From Herbaspirillum sp. meg3 (GTDB taxonomy: Bacteria > Pseudomonadota > Gammaproteobacteria > Burkholderiales > Burkholderiaceae_D), in NCBI RefSeq assembly GCF_002257565.1, contig NZ_CP022736.1, positions 5,084,001-5,148,000 on the forward strand: a stretch of DNA of 64,000 nucleotides, given 5' to 3'. The notes under the pieces are model-generated. The model saw only the letters and a list, made by a program, of their open reading frames with translations, was not told where the DNA came from and made no database searches. Positions 1 to 8,960 of this stretch are shown here, piece by piece. The stretch's first letter is position 1; each line of letters starts with the position of its first letter. The position numbers and the translations under genes were made by a program.

Positions 1-191
1 GTCTTGGTCTGGCGCCACCTCTTATTTAGCTAAAACTAGCCGCAAAACAAGAAATTGCTAACCACTAAACATACAAAATTTCGAAACGACAAAGGAGCCA
101 AAGCCGAATCCTTTTTTCAAAGGACTCTGCACTTTGACTCCGGTGGAACGATACGCCGGCAAACCGGCGAATATTCCAGCTCAAGTAGCAA
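1..191 (-). other. rplL-rpoB intergenic spacer with hairpins
   Basis: This is the spacer downstream of rplL; rpoB is expected beyond the left edge. On the minus strand a CTCAAGTA/TACTTGAG hairpin (181-201) overlaps the rplL stop region, and a perfect six-pair CGCCGG/CCGGCG stem with a four-base loop lies at 154-169. In E. coli the equivalent spacer carries an attenuator and an RNase III site that lower rpoB relative to ribosomal protein output. That role here is inference. No ORF is credible. Confidence 0.45.
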
Positions 192-569
192 TTACTTGAG
201 TTCTGCTTTCGCGCCAGCTTCTTCCAGCTTCTTCTTGGCTGCTTCAGCGTCTGCCTTAGCGATGCCTTCTTTAACTGGCTTCGGTGCGCCGTCAACCAGA
301 TCTTTAGCTTCTTTCAAGCCCAGACCGGTGATTTCGCGAACTGCCTTAATAACGCCAACCTTGTTCGCGCCAACTTCAGCCAGAACAACGGTGAACTCTG
401 TTTGCTCTTCAGCAGCAGCGGCGCCAGCGCCACCACCAGCAGGACCAGCGACAGCCATAGCTGCTGCGGAAACGCCAAACTTTTCTTCGAATGCCTTCAC
501 CAGGTCATTCAATTCCAACACGGTCAAGGCGCCTACGGCTTCCAAGATATCGTCTTTGCTAATTGCCAT
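192..569 (-). CDS. rplL: 50S ribosomal protein L7/L12
   Basis: L7/L12 forms the multimeric ribosomal stalk that recruits and stimulates translation GTPases. The 125-residue product has the usual layout: an N-terminal dimerisation helix domain (about 1-35), an Ala/Gly-rich flexible hinge (about 36-55) and the C-terminal factor-binding domain with the conserved VGANKVGVIKAVREITGLGL region. The ATG is preceded by AGGAG. It is the last ribosomal protein gene before the expected rpoB and lies 99 bases after rplJ, the normal order. Confidence 0.98.
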   Translation of the reverse strand: MAISKDDILEAVGALTVLELNDLVKAFEEKFGVSAAAMAVAGPAGGGAGAAAAEEQTEFTVVLAEVGANKVGVIKAVREITGLGLKEAKDLVDGAPKPVKEGIAKADAEAAKKKLEEAGAKAELK

Positions 570-668
570 TTGAAACTCCTAATTTATTTCGGTAATAACA
601 TCTAATCGGTACTGACGCAGAGGCCAAAGTTCTTATGAACAGCTGCCGCATCGCTGCGGCAAGCATTC

Positions 669-1172
669 TTAAGCTGCTTCGGCTTCTTTCTTGGCTGCCA
701 GAGCAGCCAGACCACGCGCAAAACCAGCGACCGGAACCTGCATCATGCCCAGCAATTGGGCCAGCAGAACTTCGCGGGATGGGATATTTGCCAATGCAGT
801 AACAGCAGCCTTATCCAACGGCTTACCTGCATAGTTACCTGCCTTGACGACCAGTTTGTCGTTGGTTTTAGCAAAGTCAGAGATGACTTTAGCTGCAGCA
901 ACGGCATCTTCCGAGATCGAATAGATCAACGGGCCGGTCATTTCAGAAGCGAGGTCAGCAAACGCGGAACCTTCAACGGCACGACGTGCGAGTGTGTTTT
1001 TCAACACGCGCAGGTACACGCCTTGGTCACGCGCTTTGGCGCGCAGTTGCGTCAAGTGACCAACCTGGATGCCACGGTATTCAGCCACGACGATAGTCTG
1101 TGCAGTTGCTACTTTTGCAGCGACTTCGGCGACAACGGCCTTTTTGTCATTCAGATTGAGACTCAAGATCAA
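669..1172 (-). CDS. rplJ: 50S ribosomal protein L10
   Basis: L10 anchors the L7/L12 dimers to 23S rRNA at the stalk base. The 167-residue protein is the normal length and begins MILSLNLNDKKAVVAEVAAK, with the rRNA-binding N-terminal domain followed by a C-terminal helix rich in Ala and Lys that binds L7/L12. It sits between rplA and rplL. The 318-base upstream gap fits a leader through which L10-L7/L12 commonly represses its own translation. Confidence 0.98.
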   Translation of the reverse strand: MILSLNLNDKKAVVAEVAAKVATAQTIVVAEYRGIQVGHLTQLRAKARDQGVYLRVLKNTLARRAVEGSAFADLASEMTGPLIYSISEDAVAAAKVISDFAKTNDKLVVKAGNYAGKPLDKAAVTALANIPSREVLLAQLLGMMQVPVAGFARGLAALAAKKEAEAA

Positions 1173-1490
1173 CCTCCAAAAATGATGCTTGGCGACGACA
1201 CAGGCGAAAAACCTGCTTGCCTTACATCGGTTCGAACACGGCGTCCGACGTTAGGAGTTCATTGCAACGTTTCGAAAACCTGAAACGCTGTGTGAGACTG
1301 CAAAACTTGTTCGGGGTCACCATCTGCGCTGGGTAATCAAAAACAGAGGTTTTTGACGTTTTAACTTTGTGCCTGCCTGCTGCACGCCGCCCAACGGTCT
1401 TTGATTGCCTGAAGCACTTCACAATTGCAAAATGCTCCAGCCCAAAGATGCGCCTCGCTTCCATCAGGAAACGAGGACTTGATTCTTTAC
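1173..1490 (-). promoter_or_regulatory. rplJ leader, candidate L10-binding autoregulatory RNA
   Basis: There are 318 bases between the rplA stop and the rplJ start with no credible gene. On the minus strand the region contains a TCAAAAA/TTTTTGA stem (1337-1356) and a CGTTTC/GAAACG stem further downstream. In other proteobacteria this same gap holds the rplJ promoter and the L10(L12)4-binding leader. I did not identify the kink-turn itself, so the call rests mainly on position and on folding potential. Confidence 0.4.
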
Positions 1491-2186
1491 TTAAGCTGCC
1501 AGAGTGGCTTGATCCACGCGGACGCCAGCGCCCATGGTGGACGACAGCGAAACCTTGCGCAGGTAAACACCCTTGCTGGTTGCTGGCTTGGCCTTGTTCA
1601 GCGCATCGATCAGCGCAACCAGATTGGACTTCAAATCTGCATCGCTGAACGACTTACGACCGATAGTGGCGTGAATAATGCCGGCCTTGTCGGTACGGTA
1701 TTGCACTTGACCAGCCTTGGCATTCTTGACCGCAGTAGCGACGTCAGGAGTAACCGTGCCAACCTTCGGGTTAGGCATCAGGCCACGTGGGCCCAGGATT
1801 TGACCCAAGGTACCGACGATACGCATTGTGTCAGGCGAAGCGATGACGATGTCGAAAGGCATGTTACCGGCTTTGACTTGCTCAGCCAGATCTTCCATAC
1901 CAACGACGTCTGCACCAGCTGCCTTGGCTTGCTCGGCCTTTTCGCCCGAAGCAAACACAGCCACGCGAACGGTCTTGCCTGTACCAGCCGGCAGAACCAC
2001 GGAACCGCGAACCACTTGGTCCGACTTCTTCGCATCAACGCCCAGTTGGACGGACACGTCGATCGATTCGTTGAACTTCGCTGTTGCGAATTCTTTGACC
2101 AGCGCCAGTGCGTTATCGAAAGGATAAGCCTTGGTGCGATCGATCTTGCCTTCTTGCGCCTTAGCGCGTTTTGTCAACTTAGCCAT
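1491..2186 (-). CDS. rplA: 50S ribosomal protein L1
   Basis: L1 binds 23S rRNA at the mobile L1 stalk and helps release deacylated tRNA; it also represses the L11 operon in many bacteria. The 231-residue product is full length and contains the family core GTGKTVRVAVFA and the region PNPKVGTVTPDV. Its ATG overlaps the rplK stop codon by one base (TAATG), so the two genes are translationally coupled. Confidence 0.98.
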   Translation of the reverse strand: MAKLTKRAKAQEGKIDRTKAYPFDNALALVKEFATAKFNESIDVSVQLGVDAKKSDQVVRGSVVLPAGTGKTVRVAVFASGEKAEQAKAAGADVVGMEDLAEQVKAGNMPFDIVIASPDTMRIVGTLGQILGPRGLMPNPKVGTVTPDVATAVKNAKAGQVQYRTDKAGIIHATIGRKSFSDADLKSNLVALIDALNKAKPATSKGVYLRKVSLSSTMGAGVRVDQATLAA

Positions 2187-2617
2187 TACAGACCCTCCAC
2201 CGTGATGCCCATGGAACGTGCCGAACCAGCGATGGTGCGCACAGCCGCTTCCAGATCAGCAGCGGTAAGATCCGGCTTCTTCTGGGTAGCGATTTCTTCC
2301 GCTTGTTTACGAGTGATCTTGCCAACCTTGTCTGTATGCGGCTTGGCAGAACCCTTTTGAATACCGGCAGCCTTCTTGATCAGAATAGTTGCTGGAGGAG
2401 TCTTCATCACGAATGTGAAAGACTTGTCCGCAAATGCAGTGATCACGACTGGAATTGGCAGACCTGGCTCAACGCCTTGAGTCTGGGCATTAAATGCCTT
2501 ACAGAATTCCATGATGTTCAGACCGCGCTGACCCAGCGCCGGGCCGATCGGAGGGGATGGATTTGCTTTACCAGCTGGCACTTGCAGCTTGATAAAACCG
2601 ATGATTTTCTTTGCCAT
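2186..2617 (-). CDS. rplK: 50S ribosomal protein L11
   Basis: L11 forms part of the GTPase-associated centre with 23S rRNA and is needed for RelA activation. The 143 residues cover the N-terminal Pro-rich domain (KLQVPAGKANPSPPIGPALGQ) and the C-terminal rRNA-binding domain ending GSARSMGITVEG, both typical. It lies directly upstream of rplA, with a one-base stop/start overlap, and downstream of nusG. Confidence 0.98.
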   Translation of the reverse strand: MAKKIIGFIKLQVPAGKANPSPPIGPALGQRGLNIMEFCKAFNAQTQGVEPGLPIPVVITAFADKSFTFVMKTPPATILIKKAAGIQKGSAKPHTDKVGKITRKQAEEIATQKKPDLTAADLEAAVRTIAGSARSMGITVEGL

Positions 2618-2754
2618 GATGGCTCCTACGTTGATTGAGTGTTAGCGCCTTTTCGGCATCTTGCGATACGGTACTAAGGCTCCTCTGCTACTTGCCGGAT
2701 TTGATGAAATTCGCATTTCGCCGCGCTCCTGCGGGCGCTTGATGGGGGTAATGC

Positions 2755-3345
2755 TTAAACTTTTTCGACCTGGCCGAACTCAAGCTCAACCGGTGTTGCA
2801 CGACCGAAAATAGTGACCGATACGCGCACACGGGATTTTTCGTAATTCACTTCTTCCACGTTGCCGTTGAAATCGGTAAAAGGACCATCCTTGATGCGAA
2901 CCATTTCGCCCACTTCGTACAGCACTTTTGGACGCGGTTTTTCGATACCGTCTTGCATTTGCTGCATGATCTTGTCGACTTCATGCGGCGGAATCGGTGT
3001 CGGACGATTCGACTTGCCACCAATGAAACCGGTTACTTTGCTGGTGTTCTTTACCAGATGCCAGGTTTCGTCCGTCATTTCCATTTCGACCAGGACATAG
3101 CCCGGGAAGAAACGACGCTCGGTTACCGACTTGTGACCGTTCTTGACATCAACCACTTCTTCCGTCGGCACCAGAATCTGGCCGAACTGTTCTTCCATGC
3201 CGGCGCGGACAATGCGCTCGGTCAGTGCACGCTGCACACTCTTTTCCATGCCGGAGTAGGCATGCACAACGTACCAGCGCTTTTTACCAGCGCTTGAAAC
3301 GCTTTGCGCACCAATCGGTGCGCTGTCTTGTGTGCTATCGCTCAT
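2755..3345 (-). CDS. nusG: Transcription termination/antitermination factor NusG
   Basis: NusG binds RNA polymerase through its N-terminal NGN domain and Rho or ribosomal protein S10 through its C-terminal KOW domain. The 196 residues show a short Ser/Gln-rich N-terminal extension (1-20), the NGN core starting KRWYVVHAYSGMEKSVQ, and the KOW segment GEMVRIKDGPFTDFNG near residue 150. The gene starts two bases after the secE stop, an arrangement conserved across proteobacteria. Confidence 0.98.
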   Translation of the reverse strand: MSDSTQDSAPIGAQSVSSAGKKRWYVVHAYSGMEKSVQRALTERIVRAGMEEQFGQILVPTEEVVDVKNGHKSVTERRFFPGYVLVEMEMTDETWHLVKNTSKVTGFIGGKSNRPTPIPPHEVDKIMQQMQDGIEKPRPKVLYEVGEMVRIKDGPFTDFNGNVEEVNYEKSRVRVSVTIFGRATPVELEFGQVEKV

Positions 3346-3347
3346 TT

Positions 3348-3728
3348 TTATTTCCAGCCCAAAATTACGTCATACAACAGGAATTCGAGCAACTTGTCCG
3401 TACCCCACAAGAAGATTGCCATGATCAGCACGAAGGCGAAAACGATCGCCGTGATCTGCATTGCTTCTTTACGAGTAGGCCAGACAACTTTTTTGGTTTC
3501 ACGTACTGATTCTTTGGCGAAGCCGACAAAGCCGCGACCTTGCGCCGATGTCCAGGCAAAACCAACTGCCACCAGCAAACCTGCGACCAAAGCCAGTGCA
3601 CGCACAGCTGTAGCTTGACCCGACAACACGAAAAAACCGACCACGCCGGCAAGAACCGCTACGATTGCGAGTGCAACCTTGAGCTTGTCGCTTGATGCGC
3701 TGACGGTTTGTACAGGCTGGTTAGACAT
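3348..3728 (-). CDS. secE: Preprotein translocase subunit SecE
   Basis: SecE is the essential clamp subunit of the SecYEG inner-membrane channel. The 126-residue protein is of the long, three-segment type known from E. coli: two N-terminal membrane segments (about 16-34 and 41-58), a cytoplasmic amphipathic part with the conserved ESVRETKKVVWPTRKEA motif, and a C-terminal membrane segment (about 91-112). It lies immediately upstream of nusG and 35 bases after tRNA-Trp. Confidence 0.97.
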   Translation of the reverse strand: MSNQPVQTVSASSDKLKVALAIVAVLAGVVGFFVLSGQATAVRALALVAGLLVAVGFAWTSAQGRGFVGFAKESVRETKKVVWPTRKEAMQITAIVFAFVLIMAIFLWGTDKLLEFLLYDVILGWK

Positions 3729-3763
3729 TTATTTACTTTCAGTACCCTACACACCTGAATCGG

Positions 3764-3839
3764 TGGCAGGGGCGGAGGGCATCGAACCCCCAACCTCCGG
3801 TTTTGGAGACCGGCGCTCTGCCAATTGAGCTACACCCCT
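3764..3839 (-). tRNA. tRNA-Trp (anticodon CCA)
   Basis: A 76-base cloverleaf including an encoded 3' CCA. The acceptor stem AGGGGTG pairs with the 3' arm, the anticodon loop is CTCCAAA, and a GGTTCGA-type T loop is present. It sits between tuf and secE, the classical position. Confidence 0.97.
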
Positions 3840-3903
3840 ACGTTCAAAACACTTGCCTGAAGAACCTGGCCAGCTAATTTAATGCTTGCCGCTCAGACAT
3901 CAA

Positions 3904-3936
3904 CGCCGCGAGACGGGAGCTTCCCGAATCGCGGCG
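3904..3936 (-). terminator. Strong hairpin downstream of tuf
   Basis: CGCCGCGA (3904-3911) pairs with TCGCGGCG (3929-3936), with further inner GGGA/TCCC pairing. There is no T run behind it on the minus strand, so it may be an RNA-processing or partial-termination hairpin between tuf and tRNA-Trp rather than a full terminator. Confidence 0.45.
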
Positions 3937-3952
3937 ATTGCTACTCTTTTTA

Positions 3953-5149
3953 TTACGCGTCAGGCAGGATCTTGGCAACAACACCTGCGCCGACGGTACG
4001 GCCGCCTTCGCGGATCGCGAAACGCAGACCTTCTTCCATCGCGATCGGGTTGATCAGCATCACGGTGATCGACACGTTATCGCCTGGCATAACCATTTCC
4101 TTGTCCTTCGGCAACTCGATCGAGCCAGTCACGTCCGTTGTACGGAAGTAGAACTGTGGACGATAGTTGTTGAAGAACGGAGTATGACGGCCGCCTTCGT
4201 CTTTCGACAGAACATAGATCTCGCCTGTGAAGTGCTTGTGTGGCTTGATCGAACCTGGCTTGGCCAGAACCTGGCCACGCTCCACGTCTTCACGCTTGGT
4301 GCCGCGCAGCAGCACGCCAACGTTGTCGCCTGCCTGACCTTGATCCAGCAGCTTGCGGAACATTTCGACGCCAGTACAAACGGTGTCTTGTGTATCACGG
4401 ATACCAACGATTTGCAGGGCTTCGCCAACCTTGACGATACCGCGCTCAACGCGACCGGTCACAACGGTACCGCGGCCGGAGATCGAGAACACGTCTTCCA
4501 CTGGCAGCAGGAAGGCGCCGTCAACAGCACGTTCCGGTGTCGGGATGTAGCTGTCCAGTGCTTCGGCCAGTGCCATGATGGCTTGCTCGCCCAATGGGCC
4601 AGTGTCGCCTTCCAGAGCCAGCTTCGCCGAACCCTTGATGATTGGCAGGTCGTCGCCTGGGAATTCGTACTTGGTCAACAGCTCGCGCACTTCCATTTCG
4701 ACCAGTTCCAGCAGCTCTTCATCATCCACCATGTCAGCCTTGTTCAGGAACACGATGATGTAAGGAACGCCAACTTGACGCGACAGCAGGATGTGTTCGC
4801 GTGTTTGTGGCATTGGGCCGTCTGCTGCGGAGCAAACCAGGATCGCGCCGTCCATCTGCGCTGCGCCGGTAATCATGTTCTTCACATAGTCGGCGTGGCC
4901 TGGGCAGTCAACGTGAGCGTAGTGACGGTTGGCTGTTTCGTATTCGACGTGGGCTGTATTGATGGTGATGCCGCGTGCCTTTTCTTCTGGCGCCGCATCA
5001 ATTTGATCGTAGGCCTTCGCTTCGCCGCCGAATTTCTTCGACAACACGGTTGCGATTGCTGCTGTCAGCGTGGTCTTGCCGTGGTCAACGTGACCAATCG
5101 TACCAACGTTCACGTGCGGCTTGGTCCGCTCGAATTTGCCTTTTGCCAT
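3953..5149 (-). CDS. tuf: Translation elongation factor Tu
   Basis: EF-Tu carries aminoacyl-tRNA to the ribosome as a GTP complex. The 398-residue product holds the P-loop GHVDHGKT (19-26), the G3 motif DCPGHADYV and the G4 motif NKADM, followed by intact domains 2 and 3 ending in AKILPDA. It follows the Tyr-Gly-Thr tRNA cluster as in the E. coli tufB operon. Many betaproteobacteria have a second tuf beside fusA; that copy would lie outside this window. Confidence 0.98.
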   Translation of the reverse strand: MAKGKFERTKPHVNVGTIGHVDHGKTTLTAAIATVLSKKFGGEAKAYDQIDAAPEEKARGITINTAHVEYETANRHYAHVDCPGHADYVKNMITGAAQMDGAILVCSAADGPMPQTREHILLSRQVGVPYIIVFLNKADMVDDEELLELVEMEVRELLTKYEFPGDDLPIIKGSAKLALEGDTGPLGEQAIMALAEALDSYIPTPERAVDGAFLLPVEDVFSISGRGTVVTGRVERGIVKVGEALQIVGIRDTQDTVCTGVEMFRKLLDQGQAGDNVGVLLRGTKREDVERGQVLAKPGSIKPHKHFTGEIYVLSKDEGGRHTPFFNNYRPQFYFRTTDVTGSIELPKDKEMVMPGDNVSITVMLINPIAMEEGLRFAIREGGRTVGAGVVAKILPDA

Positions 5150-5248
5150 CTTAGACTCCTAACGATTGATGAGAATGTTCAGGCAACGCGCCCGATCGAC
5201 TTGCTGACTTTGAAGCGCTAATTGCTGTAACAACAACTGCAATACAAC

Positions 5249-5323
<75 letters not shown>

Positions 5324-5371
5324 TTACCTGCCAATTGCGCCAACAACCAAACGACGCAACCGGACAAAACT

Positions 5372-5445
5372 TGGAGCGGGTGAAGGGAATCGAACCCTCG
5401 TCATAAGCTTGGAAGGCTTCAGCTCTACCATTGAGCTACACCCGC
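5372..5445 (-). tRNA. tRNA-Gly (anticodon TCC)
   Basis: 74 bases with an encoded CCA. The acceptor stem is GCGGGTG, the anticodon loop CTTCCAA and the T loop GGTTCGATTCC, with a U discriminator base as in E. coli glyT. Confidence 0.97.
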
Positions 5446-5508
5446 GAGGAACTACATCGAACTACCTATCACTTCACAGCCGCAACAACTTGCAAACTGA
5501 CCCCAAAA

Positions 5509-5594
5509 TGGTGGAGAGGGCTGGATTCGAACCAGCGTACTCGTAAGAGGGCAGATTTACAGTCTGCTGCCATTAACCACTCGGCCACCTCTCC
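5509..5594 (-). tRNA. tRNA-Tyr (anticodon GTA)
   Basis: 86 bases, class II, with a long variable arm and an encoded CCA. The acceptor stem is GGAGAGG, the anticodon loop CTGTAAA and the T loop GGTTCGAATCC. It is the first gene behind the promoter at 5611-5639. Confidence 0.97.
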
Positions 5595-5610
5595 GCGTAG
5601 GGAACTCAAA

Positions 5611-5639
5611 ACTATAGGCGAACACTTATCCCTTGTCAA
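5611..5639 (-). promoter_or_regulatory. Sigma-70 promoter of the tRNA-tuf-ribosomal protein operon
   Basis: On the minus strand a consensus TTGACA (-35, 5634-5639) is separated by 17 bases from TATAGT (-10, 5611-5616), about 17 bases before tRNA-Tyr. It is the closest match to the sigma-70 consensus noted in the window, as expected for a stable RNA operon. Confidence 0.85.
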
Positions 5640-5681
5640 CTAAAATACGAGAAGAGATGCATTATTTTTTCTTTGACGCCC

Positions 5682-6950
5682 TTAGTTTCCCGAAATCACG
5701 TCATTGGCGCGACGCCCGACTTGATTCCAGGGCGCAATTCTAACCAGCATCACCATTCCCGGCAACGCCAGGATGAAGCACAGGATAAAAAAGTTGAACC
5801 AGCCGAGATCGGCCACGATGTAACCGACCGATGAATTGACGAAGGTCCGCGGCACGGCGGCGAGGCTCGTGAACAACGCAAACTGCGTCGCCGTATAGCG
5901 AGGATCGGTTTCGCGCATGATGTAGGCAACGAATGCCGCTGTGCCCAAACCCACGCCAAACGCTTCAAAGCCGATCACCAAGGCCAGCACCAGCGTATCG
6001 GCTCCGGCCTGCGCCAACCAGGCAAAGCCCAGAATGGCGACGGCCTGGATCACGCCGAATACCCACAGGGCCTTGTTGATGCCCAGGCGAATCATCCAGA
6101 CGCCGCCGACAATTCCGCCCACCACGCTGGCCCACAGACTGGTTGTCTTGGAGACAACGCCGATCTGCGTCATCGAAAAGCCGAGATCGATGTAGAACTT
6201 GGTTGCCAGCGCGGTTGCCATGCTGTCGCCCAACTTGTACAGAAAGATGAATCCCAGCACCCACAACGCCGAACTCCAGCCGTCGCGCGTGACGAATTCC
6301 TGAAACGGCATGACCACGGCCTCGCGCAGGCTTTTTGGCGGCGAACCGTAGACCTTCGGTTCTTTCACCAGCAAGGTACAGATCAAGCCAGGCAGCATGA
6401 ACGCCGCAGTAATCCAGAACACACTTTGCCAGGCCATCAGATCCGCCAGCACCAGCGACAACGCGCCGGGCACCATGCCGGACAGCTTGTAAGCGTTGAC
6501 GTGGATGGCGCTGCCCAGGCCAAGCTCTTCTTCCGGCAGGATTTCGCGGCGGAAGGCGTCGATGACGATATCCTGGCTGGCGGAAAGAAATGCCACCACC
6601 GATGCCATGAAGGCGATGGTGCCGACCTGCGTGTGCGGATTGAGCATCCCCATGCCGCCAATACCGAAAAACAGCGCGATCTGGGTGAAGAACATCCACC
6701 CGCGACGACGCCCCATCTTGCCGAAGTGAAAGCGATCCATCAGCGGCGACCAGAGAAACTTCCAGGTATAGGGAAACATCACTAGCGCGAACAGACCGAG
6801 CGCCTTGACGTTCAACCCCGATTTCGCCAGCCACGCTTGGAGCAAGCTCAACAGAATGAACAACGGCAGCCCCGACGAGAAGCCCAGAAACACACAAATC
6901 AGCATGCGACGATTGAGATAGCTATGCCAGGAAATCGGGGATGAGGTCAT
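5682..6950 (-). CDS. ampG: AmpG-like MFS muropeptide permease
   Basis: This is a major facilitator transporter of the AmpG type, which imports anhydromuropeptides from the periplasm for cell-wall recycling and can feed beta-lactamase induction. The 422 residues contain about twelve hydrophobic segments. The N-terminal part has GFSSGLPLFILLSLLQAWL and the AmpG-typical SPLMDRF and GRRRGWM loop. I chose the ATG at 6950 because the protein then begins with a short MTSSPISW leader just before segment 1; the longer reading frame upstream is not hydrophobic. No ampC or other recycling gene is adjacent, so the specific substrate is inferred from family alone. Confidence 0.85.
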   Translation of the reverse strand: MTSSPISWHSYLNRRMLICVFLGFSSGLPLFILLSLLQAWLAKSGLNVKALGLFALVMFPYTWKFLWSPLMDRFHFGKMGRRRGWMFFTQIALFFGIGGMGMLNPHTQVGTIAFMASVVAFLSASQDIVIDAFRREILPEEELGLGSAIHVNAYKLSGMVPGALSLVLADLMAWQSVFWITAAFMLPGLICTLLVKEPKVYGSPPKSLREAVVMPFQEFVTRDGWSSALWVLGFIFLYKLGDSMATALATKFYIDLGFSMTQIGVVSKTTSLWASVVGGIVGGVWMIRLGINKALWVFGVIQAVAILGFAWLAQAGADTLVLALVIGFEAFGVGLGTAAFVAYIMRETDPRYTATQFALFTSLAAVPRTFVNSSVGYIVADLGWFNFFILCFILALPGMVMLVRIAPWNQVGRRANDVISGN

Positions 6951-7101
6951 AAAGAAGCAATGAGGGGCAATTGAATGGTGCGCACGGCAAGACGCCGGCG
7001 CTCCGCTCATGATGCGTAGACATCCATGAGCGGAGGCGTTTGCGGAGTATAAGGAATTTGTCGGCGCCGGTCTGTTTTTCCGGCGCACCGGCCAGATACG
7101 G

Positions 7102-7710
7102 CTACTTCTTTTTCAAACGGAAGACAGCGAGGCTGCCGCGCCAGTTAGGCAAAAACGTGACCGGCTTGCCGTCATGCAGCGCCACGCATTCGAGCACCTC
7201 CAGGCCGACTTCATTGGCCAGCTCTTCAAAGTCCTTGATGGTGGCACAACGCAAGTTGGGTGTGTCGTACCACTCGTAAGGCAGCGACTTCGACACCGGC
7301 ATGCGTCCGCGCAGCAGTGCCACGCGGTGAGTCCAGTAAGCAAAGTTGGGGAAAGATACGGTCGCCTCGCGTCCGACACGGGCGATTTCTCGCAAAATAC
7401 CTTCGACATCCTTGACCATCTGCAGCGCCGACAGGCATAGCACGGTATCAAAAGCATTGTCCTCGAACATCGCCAGGCCGCCTTCCAGATCCTGCTGGAT
7501 CACGGAAACGTTGCGCGCCACACATTCAGGGATGCGTGCGTCATCAATCTCGATGCCGTAACCGCTGCAAGCCTTGTCGGTCTGCAGATAGTCGAGCATC
7601 ACGCCATCGCCGCAACCGACGTCCAGTACTTGTGAACCCGCGCGGATCCAGTGAGCAATGAAGGCAAGGTCGGGGCGCAATACGCTCAGTTCGGGGAAAT
7701 TCATGCGCAC
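7102..7710 (-). CDS. metW: Methionine biosynthesis protein MetW
   Basis: MetW is a class I SAM-dependent methyltransferase-fold protein found beside metX in many proteobacteria, where the pair supports homoserine acylation. The 202 residues contain the SAM-binding motif VLDVGCGDG near residue 35 and a motif-II acidic end GIEIDD. The start overlaps the metX stop by 10 bases, so the genes are co-transcribed and probably coupled, under control of the metX leader. Confidence 0.93.
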   Translation of the reverse strand: MRMNFPELSVLRPDLAFIAHWIRAGSQVLDVGCGDGVMLDYLQTDKACSGYGIEIDDARIPECVARNVSVIQQDLEGGLAMFEDNAFDTVLCLSALQMVKDVEGILREIARVGREATVSFPNFAYWTHRVALLRGRMPVSKSLPYEWYDTPNLRCATIKDFEELANEVGLEVLECVALHDGKPVTFLPNWRGSLAVFRLKKK

Positions 7711-8840
7711 TCCTCCAAGGCGATTTCAGCCCACACGCGTTGATAGTATTCGCGCAGCAATGTCATGTAGCGTTCGTCCTCGAGCAGGAAAGCGTCATGA
7801 CCATGCGGCGCGTCGATTTCTGCGTAGGTCACGCGGCGCTTGTTGCTCACCAGCGCCTGCACCATTTCGCGGCTGCGCTCAGGCGAAAAACGCCAGTCGG
7901 TCGTGAATGAGGCCAGCAGAAACTGCGCCTTGGTATTGGCAAAAGCCTTGGCCAGATCGCCACCGAAATCCTTGGCAGGATCAAAATAGTCGAGCGCCTT
8001 GGTGATCAGCAAATACGTATTCGCGTCGAAGTAGGTCGAAAATTTGTCGCCCTGATACCGCAAGTAGGATTCGATTTCAAAATCAATGCCGAAGCCGAAT
8101 TGATATTCACCGGAACGCAGATCACGGCCGAATTTTTCGGCCATGTCATCGTCGGATAAATACGTGATATGCCCTACCATGCGCGCTACGCGCAAGCCGT
8201 TTTTCGGCACCACGCCATGCGCGTAGAAATCGCCGCCGTGGTAGTCGGGATCAGTCAGGATCGCCTGACGCGCAACGTCATTGAAGGCAATATTCTGGGC
8301 CGACAATTTCGGCGTGGAAGCGATGACGATACAGTGCCGCAAACGATCGGGAAACATCATGCTCCAGGCTACCGCCTGCATGCCGCCGAGCGAACCGCCC
8401 ATGACCGCAGCAAACTGCACGATGCCCAGCTGATCGGCCAGGCGCGCCTGCGCATTGACCCAGTCCTCCACCGTCACCACGGGAAAACTCGCACCGTACG
8501 GCTTGCCGGTTGCCGGATTGGTATGCATCGGGCCGGTCGAACCGAAACAGGAACCGAGGTTGTTGACGCCGATGACGAAAAACTTGTCGGTATCGAGCGA
8601 CTTGCCCGGCCCGACCATGTTGTCCCACCAGCCGACATTGTCCGGATCGTCGGCGTAGACGCCGGCAACGTGATGCGAAGCGTTGAGCGCATGGCACACC
8701 AACACGGCATTGGACTTGTCGGCATTGAGCGTGCCGTAGGTTTCATACATCAGCATGTAGTCGGCAAGCGACGTCCCGTTCTTGAGCGGCAAAGGCTCGG
8801 GAAAATGCATGATTTGCGGCGATACGATTCCGATCGACAT
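7701..8840 (-). CDS. metX: Homoserine O-acyltransferase (MetX)
   Basis: MetX transfers an acyl group to homoserine, the committed step of methionine synthesis. The 379-residue product is an alpha/beta-hydrolase fold with the nucleophile elbow GGSLGG (Ser150) and the C-terminal catalytic His in DAPHGHDAF. I use the ATG at 8840 (MSIGIVSPQ), preceded by AGAGAG; a longer frame to 8888 would run into the leader terminator. Betaproteobacterial MetX proteins are often succinyl-CoA rather than acetyl-CoA users, which cannot be settled here. Expression is probably controlled by the upstream SAM-II-like element. Confidence 0.93.
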   Translation of the reverse strand: MSIGIVSPQIMHFPEPLPLKNGTSLADYMLMYETYGTLNADKSNAVLVCHALNASHHVAGVYADDPDNVGWWDNMVGPGKSLDTDKFFVIGVNNLGSCFGSTGPMHTNPATGKPYGASFPVVTVEDWVNAQARLADQLGIVQFAAVMGGSLGGMQAVAWSMMFPDRLRHCIVIASTPKLSAQNIAFNDVARQAILTDPDYHGGDFYAHGVVPKNGLRVARMVGHITYLSDDDMAEKFGRDLRSGEYQFGFGIDFEIESYLRYQGDKFSTYFDANTYLLITKALDYFDPAKDFGGDLAKAFANTKAQFLLASFTTDWRFSPERSREMVQALVSNKRRVTYAEIDAPHGHDAFLLEDERYMTLLREYYQRVWAEIALEECA

Positions 8841-8892
8841 GGGCTCTCTTTGTAATCTCACAGTTAAACCATCCACAGACAAAACCATGGAT

Positions 8893-8930
8893 TAAAAACA
8901 AAAAAGCCCGGAAGCTTGCGCTCGCGGGCT
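8893..8930 (-). terminator. Intrinsic terminator in the metX leader (expression platform)
   Basis: On the minus strand AGCCCG (8925-8930) pairs with CGGGCT (8905-8910) and is followed by a T-rich tract (TTTTTTG TTTTT) ending at 8893. It lies between the aptamer and metX, so it is a leader attenuator. Its loop segment 8913-8920 is complementary to aptamer bases 9004-9011, offering an alternative antiterminator pairing. Confidence 0.8.
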
Positions 8931-8960
8931 AAATAATGGGCTTGTCTGTTACTGCTCCAA

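Noticed and set aside
3938..5221. 427-residue plus-strand ORF
   Set aside because: It is the complementary strand of tuf; the product has no recognisable domain, while tuf is unambiguous.
5431..5643. 70-residue ORF across the tRNA-Tyr region
   Set aside because: It lies over a tRNA gene and the operon promoter; coding is implausible.
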